From Asterella californica (lineage: Eukaryota > Streptophyta > Marchantiopsida > Marchantiales > Aytoniaceae), in the NCBI GenBank assembly GCA_036924285.1, contig JAYKYS010000001.1, positions 4,252,501 to 4,316,500 on the forward strand: a stretch of DNA of 64,000 bases. Reading direction: 5' to 3'. The notes below the pieces were generated by a model. That model saw nothing but the letters and a program-made list of their open reading frames with translations. It did not search any database and had not been told where the DNA came from. Shown here piece after piece: positions 53,137-64,000 of the stretch. Within the stretch, counting starts at the first letter, position 1; every line of letters starts with the position of its first letter. The position numbers were made by a program, and so were the translations under genes.

Positions 53137-56100
53137 ATGGAAGCCGTGCCGACTGGGATGGACGAGATGCAGGCGTTTCTGAAGAAGTTGGAAGGCCGAC
53201 TTGAGCAAGTGGAAGCTGAGAACAAGGTGCTTAAGGCGGATTTAGCTCAAGCAAAAGCGACACAGGAGAAAGAAGCAGAGGTCCCTGTACTACAAACTGA
53301 GCAAGTCAAGGATTTAGCACTGCTGGGTGAAGGAGCAGTTGATGCTACTCAAGCAGATAAGAATGAAGATGGGTCACAGAAGGCGCAAGAGAATGTTGCG
53401 GAAGGCAGCTCAGCCAAAGAAGGGCACAAGCGGAAAGTGAAGTGGGCTGAACCAGCGACACCATCAGCCTTCAACGGTGAGAAAAGCTTTTCCAGGTTTG
53501 AGTTATGGATTACTGAAATGGAGAATTACTTGGAGAACTTCGATGAGCGCAGCTGGTTCACCTATGCTGTTAGTAGACTGGAAGGAGAGGCTAAGGAATG
53601 GTATGGAGGTCAACAGCGGATGAGGAGTTTGAACGGTACAACTCCTATGTCCACTTGGCCGGAACTGAAGGATGAACTCAGAAGACATCTGGTACCGGTG
53701 GATGAAGCTACACAGTTTCGGCTGGAGCTCATTCATCTGAGACAGACAGGGAGTATCAGGCAGTATCTCCAGCGATTTTCTGAGTTGGTTACTCGTTTGC
53801 ACATGGTGGATCGCACCGACTTGCTGTTTCACTTGAAGAAAGGTCTGCAGGGTTTCTATGCTGGTGTGTTTGATAGCTGGGTTATGTTTCACAAGTCCGA
53901 GGACATGCAAGACTTGTTTGCATTTCTGGAAGCAGCAGAGAACACTAGGGAACGTAATTACACCGTGCAGCCTTCCAAGTTTCAGCGTGGAACAAGTGGT
54001 GATGAGCCTAGTCGAGGATTTTGGCGTAATCCTCAAGGACAGATAGCGTCCTCTCAGAGTAGAGGTGGTAGAGGACGTGGTGGTGGAAGATTTGGTACAT
54101 CTGGAAGGGGATTTTCTCGTGGCTCTCAGCAGCGAGGAGTCACTCGTGGTCCTATTCAGACACGACCTACTGGATCCTATGCATCCAATGCAGGATCCAA
54201 CCAAGCTTCGACTTCAGGTGCTAGGAGCAGTGGCGCTAGCAGTGCTATACCTTCAAGGACGATCATCTGTTTTCGATGCGGACGAGATGGTCACATCGCT
54301 CGTGAGTGTCCTCAACGTTCAACAGCGAGCAACGTTCGTGGGTTGACAGCTGAAGAGACAACCAGTGTGGAAGAACCAGTTGAGGCGACTACTGAAGCAG
54401 AGGTATGTGCTGGTGAGCATTTGGTAGAGCATGGGGATTTTCTGCCGTGGATTGAAGTGAAAATAGGAAACCACCGGTGTTGTTTGCTTATTGATACTGG
54501 AGCAGATGTGAATGTCTTGGATGAAAAACTAGTCAGGACCTTAGGGGTGACTAGAACCAAGATCATGAGCCCGTTGTTGGTAAGGTTTGTGCAAGGCAGC
54601 ACAACCGTTACAGAAAAGCTCATGAGTGTTCCTATTACTGTTGGAGGGGTAACTAGGAAGCATGAGTTTTTAGTTATGAGCTTAGGTGACACGATGGAGG
54701 GTATCTTGTCATGGTCTTGGTTACAAGAGACCAAGGCAAAACTAGATGTTCAAGAAGGGAACATCATAGTCATGGATCGATGGGGCTCGGGTCAACCACA
54801 TCCATTGGTCATCAAAGAGAGACCCAAGGAGCCAAACCATGTTGCTCGTAGGTTCCAACGAGCAAAGGTGGCATTTCAGATCTGCACAGCTAGACAGTTT
54901 GGAAAGCAGATCAAGTCAGTAGATGAAGCTTGGGTTGCAGTGATGTCTAAACCCAAGGTGGAGACGGATGAGGAAGAACGTGTTGCTGCTCTTCCCATAC
55001 ATACTGATATGCAGGCATTGATTGAGAGGTATTCTCATCTAATGCCGGACCAGTTACCAACAGGACTTCCGCCGAGGAGAGCCTTGGATCATGCTATTGA
55101 TCTGGTTCCTGGGGCTACCCCTACTGTAGTGCCATCAAGACGGATGTCGTTTGATGAGCTGACAGAGCTGAAGACTCAACTGAAAGAGTTGGTAGCTCAG
55201 GGTATCTTACGACCAAGTATCTCACCTTATGCTGCCCCGGTGTTGTTCGTGGCCAAGAAAGATGGTGGTATTCGCATGTGTGCGGACTATCGTGCACTCA
55301 ATAAGGTTACTGTCAAGAACAAGTATCCTCTTCCTCTCATGGATGAAACCACCGATCGGTTGGCCACCGGAAGATACTTCACCAAGCTGGATCTGCGTTC
55401 TGGATATCACCAGATCCGGATCAAAGAAGGAGATGAAGAAAAGACAGCTGTAAGGACGAGGTATGGCTTGTTTGAGTATACAGTGTTGCCGTTTGGATTG
55501 TCCAATGCACCTGGTACTTTCTGCAGGCTAATGAACGAGATCTTCAGAGATCTCTTGGATGAGAGTGTTATCGTGTATCTAGACGATATCATCATCTTCT
55601 CATCCACTTGGGATCAGCATCTAGTAGATGTTGAGATGGTGTTTAAGCGCCTAGAAGAACATCAACTCTATCTCAAGAAGAGCAAGTGCTCTTTTGGACA
55701 AGAGAGTGTAGTGTTTCTAGGATGTTTGATCGATGCGCAGGGCATTCATCCTAACAGGGCTAAGATTCGAGCCATTGTTGAATGAAAGAGACCTGAGAGT
55801 GTTCATGAGCTCAGATCTTTTCTTGGATTAGCCACATATTTTCGACGCTTTGTTTATCAGTATGCGCATAAAGCCGCACCTTTGTTTGGCTTATTGCGCA
55901 AGGCTTCCAAAGTTGTTTGGAATCCAGCAGCTGAACGAGCGTTTCAAGGATTGAAACAAGCACTGACAGAGATGCCCGTGCTAGCTCTTCCAAAGATGGG
56001 AGAACCTTTCGAGGTTCACACAGATGCTTCTCAATGGGCCATAGGAGGAGTGTTGATGCAAGGAAAGCATCCGGTGGCTTACGAAAGTCACAAGTTCTCA

Positions 56101-57918
56101 GAGACTGAGGCAAAATGGCCCGCTCATGAACAGGAGATGTTCGCAGTTATCCATTGTTTGAAGCGTTGGGAGCATTATTTGTTACCAAGCAAAGTTACTG
56201 TTGTAACGGACTGTGAGGGTAATACATACTTTCAGAGTAAACCTCGTTTGTCACGTAAACAACAGAGGTGGCAAGTGGAGCTTGCACGTTTTGATATCGA
56301 ATGGCGGTATCAAAAGGGGAAGGAAAATATTCCAGCGGATGTGTTAAGCAGACGTGTCCAGGCGTTAACAACCCAAGACACAAGTGAAGAGCTTTTGGAT
56401 CGAATCAGACAAGCATTGCCAGATGATCCTCAGGCTCAACGTTGGACCAGCCAACAAGGGAGAGATCCATTGGTACGTCATCTCTCATTTCGCAATGGCC
56501 TTTGGTTTTACAAGCAAACCAAGGTCTATGTTCCAGCTGGATCTCTAAGGACACTCGTCATGCAAGAATGTCATGATTGTGAACTGGCTGGACATGGAGG
56601 ACAAAATAGAACATTGCAACGAGTTAAAGAGCAGTTCTATTGGCCGTCCATGTTGGAGGATGTAATCAAGTACGTGCAGACTTGCTTGACATGTCAGCAA
56701 CAACGAACTGAGCGGAGGAGACCTGCAGGGTTGCTGAGGCCATTGCCAATACCTGATGGGCCTTGGGAGAGCATAAGTATGGACTTATGCACAGGTTTAC
56801 CCGAATCAGGAGGTTTTGATGCTCTGTTAGTTGTTATAGATCGTTTCAGTAAGCAAGCTCACCTTATCCCTTGTAGGGAAACAGTGACGTCAAGAGGTGC
56901 CGCTGAACTGTTTATACGATATGTTTTTAAGTATCATGGGATGCCTAAAGACATTGTTTCAGATCTGGATAGGAGGTTTGTAGCTGATTTTTGGAAGGGT
57001 TTGTTTCGAAGGCTCGGAACTACCCTCAAGTTCAGTTCCTCTTATCATCCTGAAACTGATGGTCAGACGGAAAGGACGATCCAGATAGTAGAGCAAGGGT
57101 TGAGGAACTATATCATGCGAGATCAGAGTGATTGGAGCGAGCACTTGGACTTGGTGGAGTTTACATATAACAACACCAAGCACTCGAGTACAGGATTTAA
57201 ATCATTTGAAGTGGTTTATCGGGGCTCTCATGCACCTTGGACTCCTATAGCTTTAGCTACCAAGGGGCATGAAAACACAGGAAGGTCGAATCAGGATCCT
57301 CCAGATCTAGAGACTTTCATACGTGTTCAGGGGACTGTGTTTCAAGAAGCCAAGAAACAAATGGAGAAGGCACAACAACGGTATGCTAAGTATGCAAACC
57401 GTGGTAGGCAAGATTTACAATTCGAAGAAGGGCAGAGAGTCTGGTTGAGAACCAAGAACTTCAGAATCCCAGCAGGGGTGGATTTAGCCAAGAAGCTTCT
57501 TCCAAAGTGGGCAGGACCATTCCTGATCGAGAAGAAGTTAGGTCCTGTGACCTATAAGTTACATTTTCCAGCTAGCATGAAACATTATCACCCCATCATT
57601 CATGTTTCTAACTTGAAAATGTTTCGTGAAGAACTAGAATCGTTGCCAGGAAGATATCAGAAATGGCATCCAGTGTTAGAAGCATTACCAAGAGCTGATG
57701 ATCTTGAGTTGATTGAGATAGTAGATCATCGAGCATCACCGAATCCAGATGGAGCTGGAGAACCCGTCACTCAATATCTATGTCGTTGGACAGGTAGAGT
57801 CCCGGGATTGGTAAGTGAAGCTTGGGAGTACCTAGATGATCTAGCATTGTACAAGTTTCAAGAACCACTGCGTAGATATTTTGTGAGACGACAATCTGCA
57901 GTGGTTTCTTCCAGCTAA
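53137..57918 (+). pseudogene. gag-pol: Gag-Pol polyprotein of H with one internal stop
   Basis: I start at ATG 53137 because the open frame before it begins only with TTG. The frame runs 1594 codons to 57918, broken once by TGA at 55783-55785. Parts in order: coiled-coil N-terminus (residues 1-50), Gag core, Arg/Gly-rich stretch, CCHC knuckle C-F-R-C-G-R-D-G-H-I-A-R-E-C (about 376-389), protease L-I-D-T-G-A-D (about 452), and RT with V-Y-L-D-D-I-I (about 811). RNase H V-H-T-D-A-S-Q (about 960), integrase zinc finger (56575-56700) and core motifs S-M-D-L, S-D-L-D-R and E-T-D-G-Q-T-E-R (56777-57080) follow. A diverged chromodomain-like tail ends at P-L-R-R-Y-F. The stop replaces the usual tryptophan codon after the RT, consistent with TGG to TGA. 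Confidence 0.93.
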
Positions 57919-58320
57919 GCGGTGGATTGAATCGAGTCAGAAGAGTCATGCCTAAGGGCCCTTCAAGGACACTGGAACCGAGTAGATCTGGCCAATCTGC
58001 TCGTCTAAAGGTGGAGTTGTGGTCTGCTGACTGCTTATGGCTGTCGGATGTCAATCAGGTTTAAGCTGACGCTACTATGGTGTATCATAGTAAGGAGGTG
58101 GATAAAAAGAAACTGACGAGTTCACCACCTGGAAGCTAGGGTTCTGTCTCACCCGAAAGCTTCAACGGATGCTCGGTAATGGAGCATAGCCTTGAGAAAG
58201 GGCTTAATCTTATCTTGGATGGGGTACTGTTCCTCTGGATTTGAGGAAGTGTTGTTTCTAATGTGGTATTGTAGATACCGCAGTTCAGTGGAAGAACTGC
58301 GTTTTGCTGGTTGGGGCGAT
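57919..58320 (+). other. 3' untranslated region and polypurine tract of H
   Basis: No coding sequence. Just before the 3' LTR lie an 8-bp perfect hairpin (CGCAGTTC/GAACTGCG, 58279-58301) and the purine-rich GGTTGGGGCGAT. The tract end GGGGCGA is shared with element G, suggesting a common polypurine tract. Confidence 0.7.
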
Positions 58321-59263
58321 TGTAACACCTTTTGCTTTTTCCCCAAACCAGATGGCATTCGGGCAGTGATTAATCAAAAGTGGCAGCTGCATGGCACAAG
58401 GCAGGCTCAAGAGACTAGATAAAAGAGTGTCGTGAACCCTAAAGGAGGCCATTCTCAGTTTTTCAGTTTTGGAGAGAGCACTCTTGGTAGTGAGGGAGGA
58501 GACTGTATTTTCAGTGTAGTATACATTGCCTTTGAGGTCAGAAATCAGGAGCTAGAACTGAGGCACATCAAGCTCCTTGGAGAGCAGATTTGAAGAGGGA
58601 CCTTGAGAGCAGACTTGGGGTGTTGATTAGGGCGCTGACTTGGGGTCTGATCTGTTGAGTAACAGAAATCAGGGCGTTCGGAGTGAAAGTAGGTTCTCTG
58701 GTGAAGTCTTAGTTCTGGAGTTGCTGAGTAGTGAAGGATTGCCGGTCCAAGAGCGCTGCGTGACCTTGTCAGCAAGTAATGCCATGTAATGTATATGAGC
58801 CCGTGACTTTCTCCATTCTGATAAATAGGCTTGAGTTGTGTGCCAAAACTGAGTTGGGCGCATCTGGTGTCGTGTTGACTTTATTTCGGTGTAATTGCTT
58901 TGCCTTCCTACTTCCTAGCATCTACTAGGTCTCCTAGTCTTGGCGGTTGCTCCTTGTGGGTCCTGGCGTTCCGACTTGATCACCAGTAGCGGAAGCGCTG
59001 CCCAAATTTTATGCAACCCAGGTCTAGAATAGTTCCACCTGTATTTAGCAACCTAAGATTGACCAGAGACCTACAAAAGACTAGTTGGTTATTCGAAACC
59101 CGTTCAACAGTTATCAAATCCTCGGTGCTCATTAGCTGATAGTTTAACGAACTGGATCTGGAGACACAAATAAAGTATACAGGTCTCTAGGGAGGTTCAC
59201 GTTCGGCAGTTCATTGGTTAGAGATTAAAGAATCTGTTCCGAGATCTGCGATCGAACGTTACA
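58321..59263 (+). repeat. 3' LTR of element H
   Basis: 943 bp, matching the 5' LTR apart from one base (59208). Followed by ACTT, the right copy of the target duplication. Confidence 0.95.
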
Positions 59264-59569
59264 ACTTCAAGAAGAAATGAAGTATGTAATACATGTACTC
59301 CTAATGGAATTTACATGTATTACATCCTATTTCACATTTCTGGATTATATATCTGAAATCTATATTGTAACAAGTAAACAGTACAGGTAAGCACAGATAT
59401 GTTTTCCTTTTTATCTATCTTTGCAAAAATCTATATGGATCCATCTTTTTACATCTTAGCAAAAGTTATCTGTATAACCTTCGTGGTTCCATTGGATATA
59501 GGTCTGAACTTAAATAGACAAGTAAAGGTTGATGATTTGATAAATGAATATATATATGCATGCAACCCA

Positions 59570-60600
59570 ATCTGGAAAGGATGTTTCTTTGAAGAAACTG
59601 GATCGTAGTTTGAGTGGTCGCTCTAGAGAAAGATTCTGCCTCTGCCCACTTGGTTACATAGTCCACTGAAACTGTGATGTACCTATGGTGGATGATTTTT
59701 GATGGAGGGTTAATTGATCCGACGAAATCGATGTCTCATTCCTGGAATGGCTGTGTCGTTAGGATTGGTGTCAACATCACCTTGTATTTGCCGTGGGCTT
59801 GTCTTGTTGTTGGCAGACATTGTATCTTTTGACGTAATCGTGCGAATCTCTGATAACTGTGGGCCACCAATAGCCAGTAAGGTAAATCTTCCTGGCCGTT
59901 AAGTCTCTTGCAAAGTGTCCTTCCGTTTCATCCTCGTCACAGGCTTTGAGTACCACGGGAATTTTTGTATGATGATGTACCTCCTGAATACATTATCAGC
60001 TCCCATCTTGTAGAGTGTGTCTCCAGTGACAGAGAATGAGAGTGCAGCATAATAGGAGGTTTTGATTTTATTTGGAGGTAAGTTCTTTGGTACATTGCCG
60101 GTCTCCATTTAATCTTTCATCTGTTTGATCCATGGGGATCGTGTAATGGTCTCCTTGCGTATCAAGACAAGTTGAAAACTCACAAGGTCGGTGTTGATAC
60201 ACATGAGGAATGGATCTCTTTCTAGTTGACTTGGAAAATCTACGTTGACATATATCTTCCTTGGTCGCTATTCCATTGTGAATGTGAACTCCTGAAGGAG
60301 CAGCATCCACCTGGCTAACCTCCCTGGTCTCGTTGGTTTATTGACCAGGTATTTCAGGACTTGATGATCAACATGAAATACAAATGTATTCTTTAAGAAA
60401 TAGTGATGAAATTTTTACACAACAAATATCATTCCCAGATATTCTAACTCTATGGTGAAGTAGTTGTGCTCTGCTGAACTGAGTTATATACTGGCGTAGA
60501 AGATTGGGTGATTCTTCTCTGAATTGTCTAGCTGCAAGAGTACTATCCCTATAGTACTCTTGTAGGCGAGAATCTCATCCGAGCGTGCATATTATGATTC
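59570..60600 (-). pseudogene. Tat-like Ty3 RNase H-integrase remnant
   Basis: Minus-strand readings give the tail of a Ty3 pol. H-Y-F-L-K-N-T-F-V-F-H-V-D-H-Q-V-L-K-Y-L-V-N-K-P near 60330-60410 is the end of RNase H in Tat/Athila-type elements. It is followed by G-R-L-A-R-W-M-L-L-L-Q-E-F, then a decayed zinc-finger region, then I-T-V-S-V-D-Y-V-T-K-W-A-E-A near 59645-59680, the start of the integrase core. Many stops and frame changes. Nothing upstream or downstream of this piece is recognisable, and no LTR was found. Confidence 0.7.
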
Positions 60601-63600
60601 CAACAAAAACATATCAACGTTTCATCTTGTCTGACGTTGTATCATGCTCTTCTATGCATTCTTTCCGGAAAAAATTGAAAAAAGTGAACGGACGTAAAAC
60701 CGAGCACTGCATTATCCGAGAGTACTATTCGCAGTCACGAAAAAAGAGTGGACTATGGGTCTAACTAGCAATTTCTTGTTTGAATTGAACTCGGGAAGTA
60801 TAGTGTATAATATGGAGTGTCAAAGCTAAAATCAAAGAATCTCTAACGTAAAGAAGGAAAATAATTATAGTTTTCCCAAAAGTAACTTTGTCAGGAGCTG
60901 TGTATCGCTCAAAATGGTGTTTTTGAATTATTATAGATACTTTTTGGAAAAATAATAAATTTTCTAAGCACTAAACTTGCTTGCCGTTGAAATTCACGAC
61001 CGTATCAATCGCCCGAATAATTCCAAAGGTTCAAACTTTGACACGCCCTATTATCAATATAATAGATAGGAGGTTTCCGTCTTGAGAATATCTATTCCCG
61101 TAAAGGATATCAGTAAAGCTTTTACGGGAATGCTGCAGAGTAGGCGGAGCAGTTCACCGAAATGTTTATGCTCCCATAAACCTCCCCAAAAGAGAAAAGA
61201 AAGAAGAAAACCACTTGTTTAGAATCGTTGGCCGGAACGCGCCCCCCATTTAGAGCCTTAAATTCGCGCAAATATCTGTACGGATACAGTACTTTTTCGG
61301 GGATTTGTCGAGGGCACACCTTACGGAAATGACCCAATTCCCCTAACATTCACGTTTCTCCCAAGACTGAAAACCCTAATAAGGATCTAGAGATCTTAAT
61401 GAACATATCTATCATATTAGTAAATGAAGTTGATAATGTGCTCAAGAGAAAGGTAATTACAGTTTGATACAAACAATTCAGGCAATACATAAATGTAGCA
61501 GTTAGTTATTATATACTTATAGACTTCACAATACTACTTCTTCTATTATCAAGCGACTAGAATACATCACTTGTTCAGGAAGATCGTGTAAAAAGAACTT
61601 CTTTGCACATAGTTTTTTGAAGATGTTTTTTGGTGTGTCTCTCGTGTGGAATGTGTAAGCAGGTGGACCGGACTGTGCCAGTTTTTTTGCGAGAAATCTA
61701 TTTCAAACCGGTCTGTACATTTTCCTACCATTTGGGAAAAGGTATTAGCCGGGCATTTTTCCAACGGGTTATAGTTTTTCATCATATGAAGTAAAATAAA
61801 GAAACCTCTCTCTCTATTGCGGTGTAAAACTCAGGTACATGCAACCTCCTTGGTTGTTTTTCAACAACTACCAAGTTTGGAATGTTAAAAAAAAACCGAA
61901 AAACAAAGAAAGAGAACCCAAAAAACTATGTGCGAAATCGCTCGAAGTTGTTTGAATCCAGCACCACCAAGCATCCCCATGAGAAATGAATCAGAATGAA
62001 TGTATCCTAGCAGCAACGAGCATCCCCATGAGCATTTCAAGTCAACGTGTGTATATATGTTGTATATATATTGTGAATATATCGTAAGGGACTACAGAGA
62101 GAGAGACGAGGGAGGTAAATGTAAAACGCGACCTTTCTGCCCCCAATCTAGAAAGGTAAAAACGTTGTTTACATGAGGATCTTCCTGCTCCGTTTTGCTG
62201 AAAGAGACAAAGAAAGAGAGACAAAGGATGAGACAAAGGGAGGGGGTACTTCCTGCTGTTCTTCATTGTACGGCAGTTGCGGCCTTGCGGGCAGCGAGAG
62301 CAAGGGGAGAGAATTTTTAGAGACTTCCAGTTAGAATATGTCATGCGTGAACATAGCAAACTATGGATGAATATGTAAGCAGCGAGCAATGTGTTCAGAT
62401 GCGATCCAGAATATGAGGAATTCTTACTTTCATGCAATACTACTGCTATTCTTGTAGCCGCTATCTCGGCTAGTAAGATGTGATGATGCTATGATGACTT
62501 ACTACTTCCCTGCTTGAAGTCTTGCGCTGAGGAAGAGTCCATCTGGAGGATGATGAAGGAGAAACTGTAGAGGAATTTCTCAAGTATAACAGCAGTCGCA
62601 ACGAAGTTTTTATCCACATATATGACAACGCTTATGTCACGTTCACCCGGTAGAGCACTGGCGTGTATCCCTCAGCCTCAGGCCTGTCTTGTTCCAGCAC
62701 ACCAATTGGGCAGGAATTACTGTGATGTTGCTGCCTTCCTCACGTCAGTCTCCGCAACATTGCGATATTGACTTCAGATCTTTACTGGTCTATCACTCCT
62801 GTATGAAAGTGCAATGACATGATATGATAGCTAAGGTACACAAGGTCCACGGAAGAGCACTTCAAACAGTATGTGAACAACGGTATTCAAGAAAATGGAA
62901 AGCAAAACAGCAGCTATCTGAACTCTGCAACAACAGAAGAGAAGCTGTGGTGAATCTGGTGATGGTAGACATCGTAATGTTATCCTTCAGGAGGACAGCT
63001 TGTCTCTGCGGTCAAACGCCTCCAACGTTACGCACTCCACTTACTGTTTTGTAAAGTGGCTCCCTCTGGGAGATGCAGCGCAGTTATCTGATGACTTCTC
63101 TTCGCAAATTACGTAAGAAGACATCTCGAGTTGATATGAACAAGGGAAAAGAACAAATTTTCAGCTTTCATCTAAACAGTCCAGGAGAAATTCTACTGTG
63201 TCTCTACTACTGTAGATAGCTTGTCTTCCTTGTAAAATGGTCCACAATATTACTCCTAGAAGAAGAGAATCAAGTCTATCATACACTGAATTTCGGATCT
63301 TTTCCTCTCCTAGATGATGACACAGGGAAGATGTAAACATCGCCTGAATTAGGAAGACAGAGCCACTACAGAAACATTAAATGACATTCTGCTCTTTCTC
63401 AGCGACTTCCACTCTGGTGTGAAACGTTGAAGCTACAGGAAGCTGATTAATTCAATGCACAAATACTTATACCTTCATGACACTGACTTCCATCCGTTCG
63501 TGTTCTGAGATGAACATAACGTTGTAAGCTTCAAATAACCAGCGAAACAACATCTCGTACCATCACGAACCATCAAGAGAGCTTGTAGCGTATTGTTCCC

Positions 63601-64000
63601 GGAGACAAAATACGGTTCACGTGACATGGGGATCGATATTATAGCCCCGTATGTACATGAATGATTTACGGGTATTTTGTTTACAAATACTCATTTACAT
63701 ATGCAACAGTAGGTATGAAGTAGAAAAGGTTGAGATGTTTGCTTCCTTTTAGACAACACACCCTTCCTGTGAACGGACTTCTGGCTCAAAGCACTGGCGT
63801 CTATTAATACCATTCCTAGCATACACCTATGTCAAGTCCTAAGATCGAGAAAGAATGAATGTGCAAAACCGTGTGCGCGCCATACGAGACCGTGGTTTGA
63901 TACCAGAATCCGGTTTTGCTCAAGCTGTTTACATCCAACTATGTTAAGAGAAGCTACGACGTACGAGACTGAGCAGACGCGCAGCAGCTGCAGCCAGAAG
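60600..64000. other. No recognisable gene or element
   Basis: Only short frames are present (for example 62824-63054 plus, 62042-62437 minus and 61122-61349 minus), none with a family I recognise. A short plus-strand reading near 62535-62651 (E-E-F-L-K-Y-N-S-S-R-N-E-V-F-I-H-I-Y-D-N) looks protein-like but ends at TAG and has no start. It could be a decayed exon. The region may hold introns or regulatory DNA of a gene beyond the window. Confidence 0.35.

Larger units (their letters stand above)
52144..59263 (+). mobile_element. Element H: nearly intact Ty3 retrotransposon
   Basis: This 7120-bp element has two 943-bp LTRs (52144-53086 and 58321-59263) with ends TGTAAC...GTTACA. I found a single difference between them (C at 53031, A at 59208). 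It is flanked by ACTT on both sides. Inside are the initiator-Met primer site, one long Gag-Pol frame with one stop codon, and a purine-rich tract before the 3' LTR. Domain order PR-RT-RH-IN is that of Ty3. The tail after the integrase resembles a diverged chromodomain. Confidence 0.95.

Noticed and set aside
53503..54204. 233-codon minus-strand frame opposite the Gag region of element H
   Set aside because: It lies antisense to a clearly coding frame, and its Ser/Thr-rich content mirrors the sense codons.
55783..55785. TGA in H as selenocysteine or programmed readthrough codon between RT and RNase H
   Set aside because: It falls inside a conserved protein stretch at a tryptophan position and has no recoding signal I can see, so a simple point mutation is the better reading.
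62640..62705. Possible tRNA at CCCGGTAGAGCACTGGCGTG
   Set aside because: It resembles a D-arm/A-box, but there is no acceptor stem and the B-box-like part is poor. A similar AAAGCACTGGCGTC near 63790 lacks it as well.

Overview
The window is a transposon-dense stretch of a eukaryotic nuclear genome, almost certainly a land plant. I see no intact host gene and no bacterial, organellar, rRNA or CRISPR features. The reverse transcriptases are plant-type Ty3 (chromovirus, a Tat-like fragment and a non-chromodomain family), alongside a plant-type L1 LINE. A bryophyte such as a liverwort is my best guess, but that is inference from the element mix and cannot be proved from this sequence.

Layout. 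1-1602: edge fragments of Ty3 family 1 (LTR joined to a pol piece). 1603-7562: minus-strand decayed chromovirus D, whose gag start and 5' LTR reappear at about 23950-24781 because two elements sit inside it. 7563-14370 and 23078-23950: plus-strand decayed family-1 element A. 14371-23077: element B, a complete family-1 copy with two LTRs that I read as identical over 1373 bp, nested in A's 3' LTR. 24782-25582: another partial family-1 LTR. 25583-30304: AT-rich, no recognisable gene, with perfect hairpins and a palindrome. 30305-40076: chromovirus remnant E, whose 3' LTR is split by decayed family-1 element C (30417-38311). 40077-43195: plus-strand Ty3 remnant G with a PHD finger at the pol C-terminus. 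43196-45430: 5'-truncated L1-like LINE. 46700-49330: a 490-residue intact ORF for a single-tyrosine HUH endonuclease with structured repeats downstream (replitron-like). 49330-52143: dispersed repeat and satellite-like array. 52144-59263: element H, a nearly intact Ty3 element with 943-bp LTRs differing at one site and one internal stop codon. 59570-60600: Tat-like Ty3 pol remnant. 60600-64000: nothing recognisable.

How the parts work together. Family 1 (A, B, C) codes Gag, zinc knuckle and protease in ORF1 and RT, RNase H and integrase in ORF2. In B the ORFs are joined by a textbook -1 slippery heptamer. Its primer site fits tRNA-Trp and its protease has D-H-G where D-T/S-G is usual. H uses the initiator-Met primer site and one long Gag-Pol frame. 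B and H are young insertions; A, C, D, E, G and the LINE are old.

The best candidate for something unusual is the HUH endonuclease gene at 47293-48765. Next are the recoding, protease and primer features of family 1 and the PHD finger in element G.
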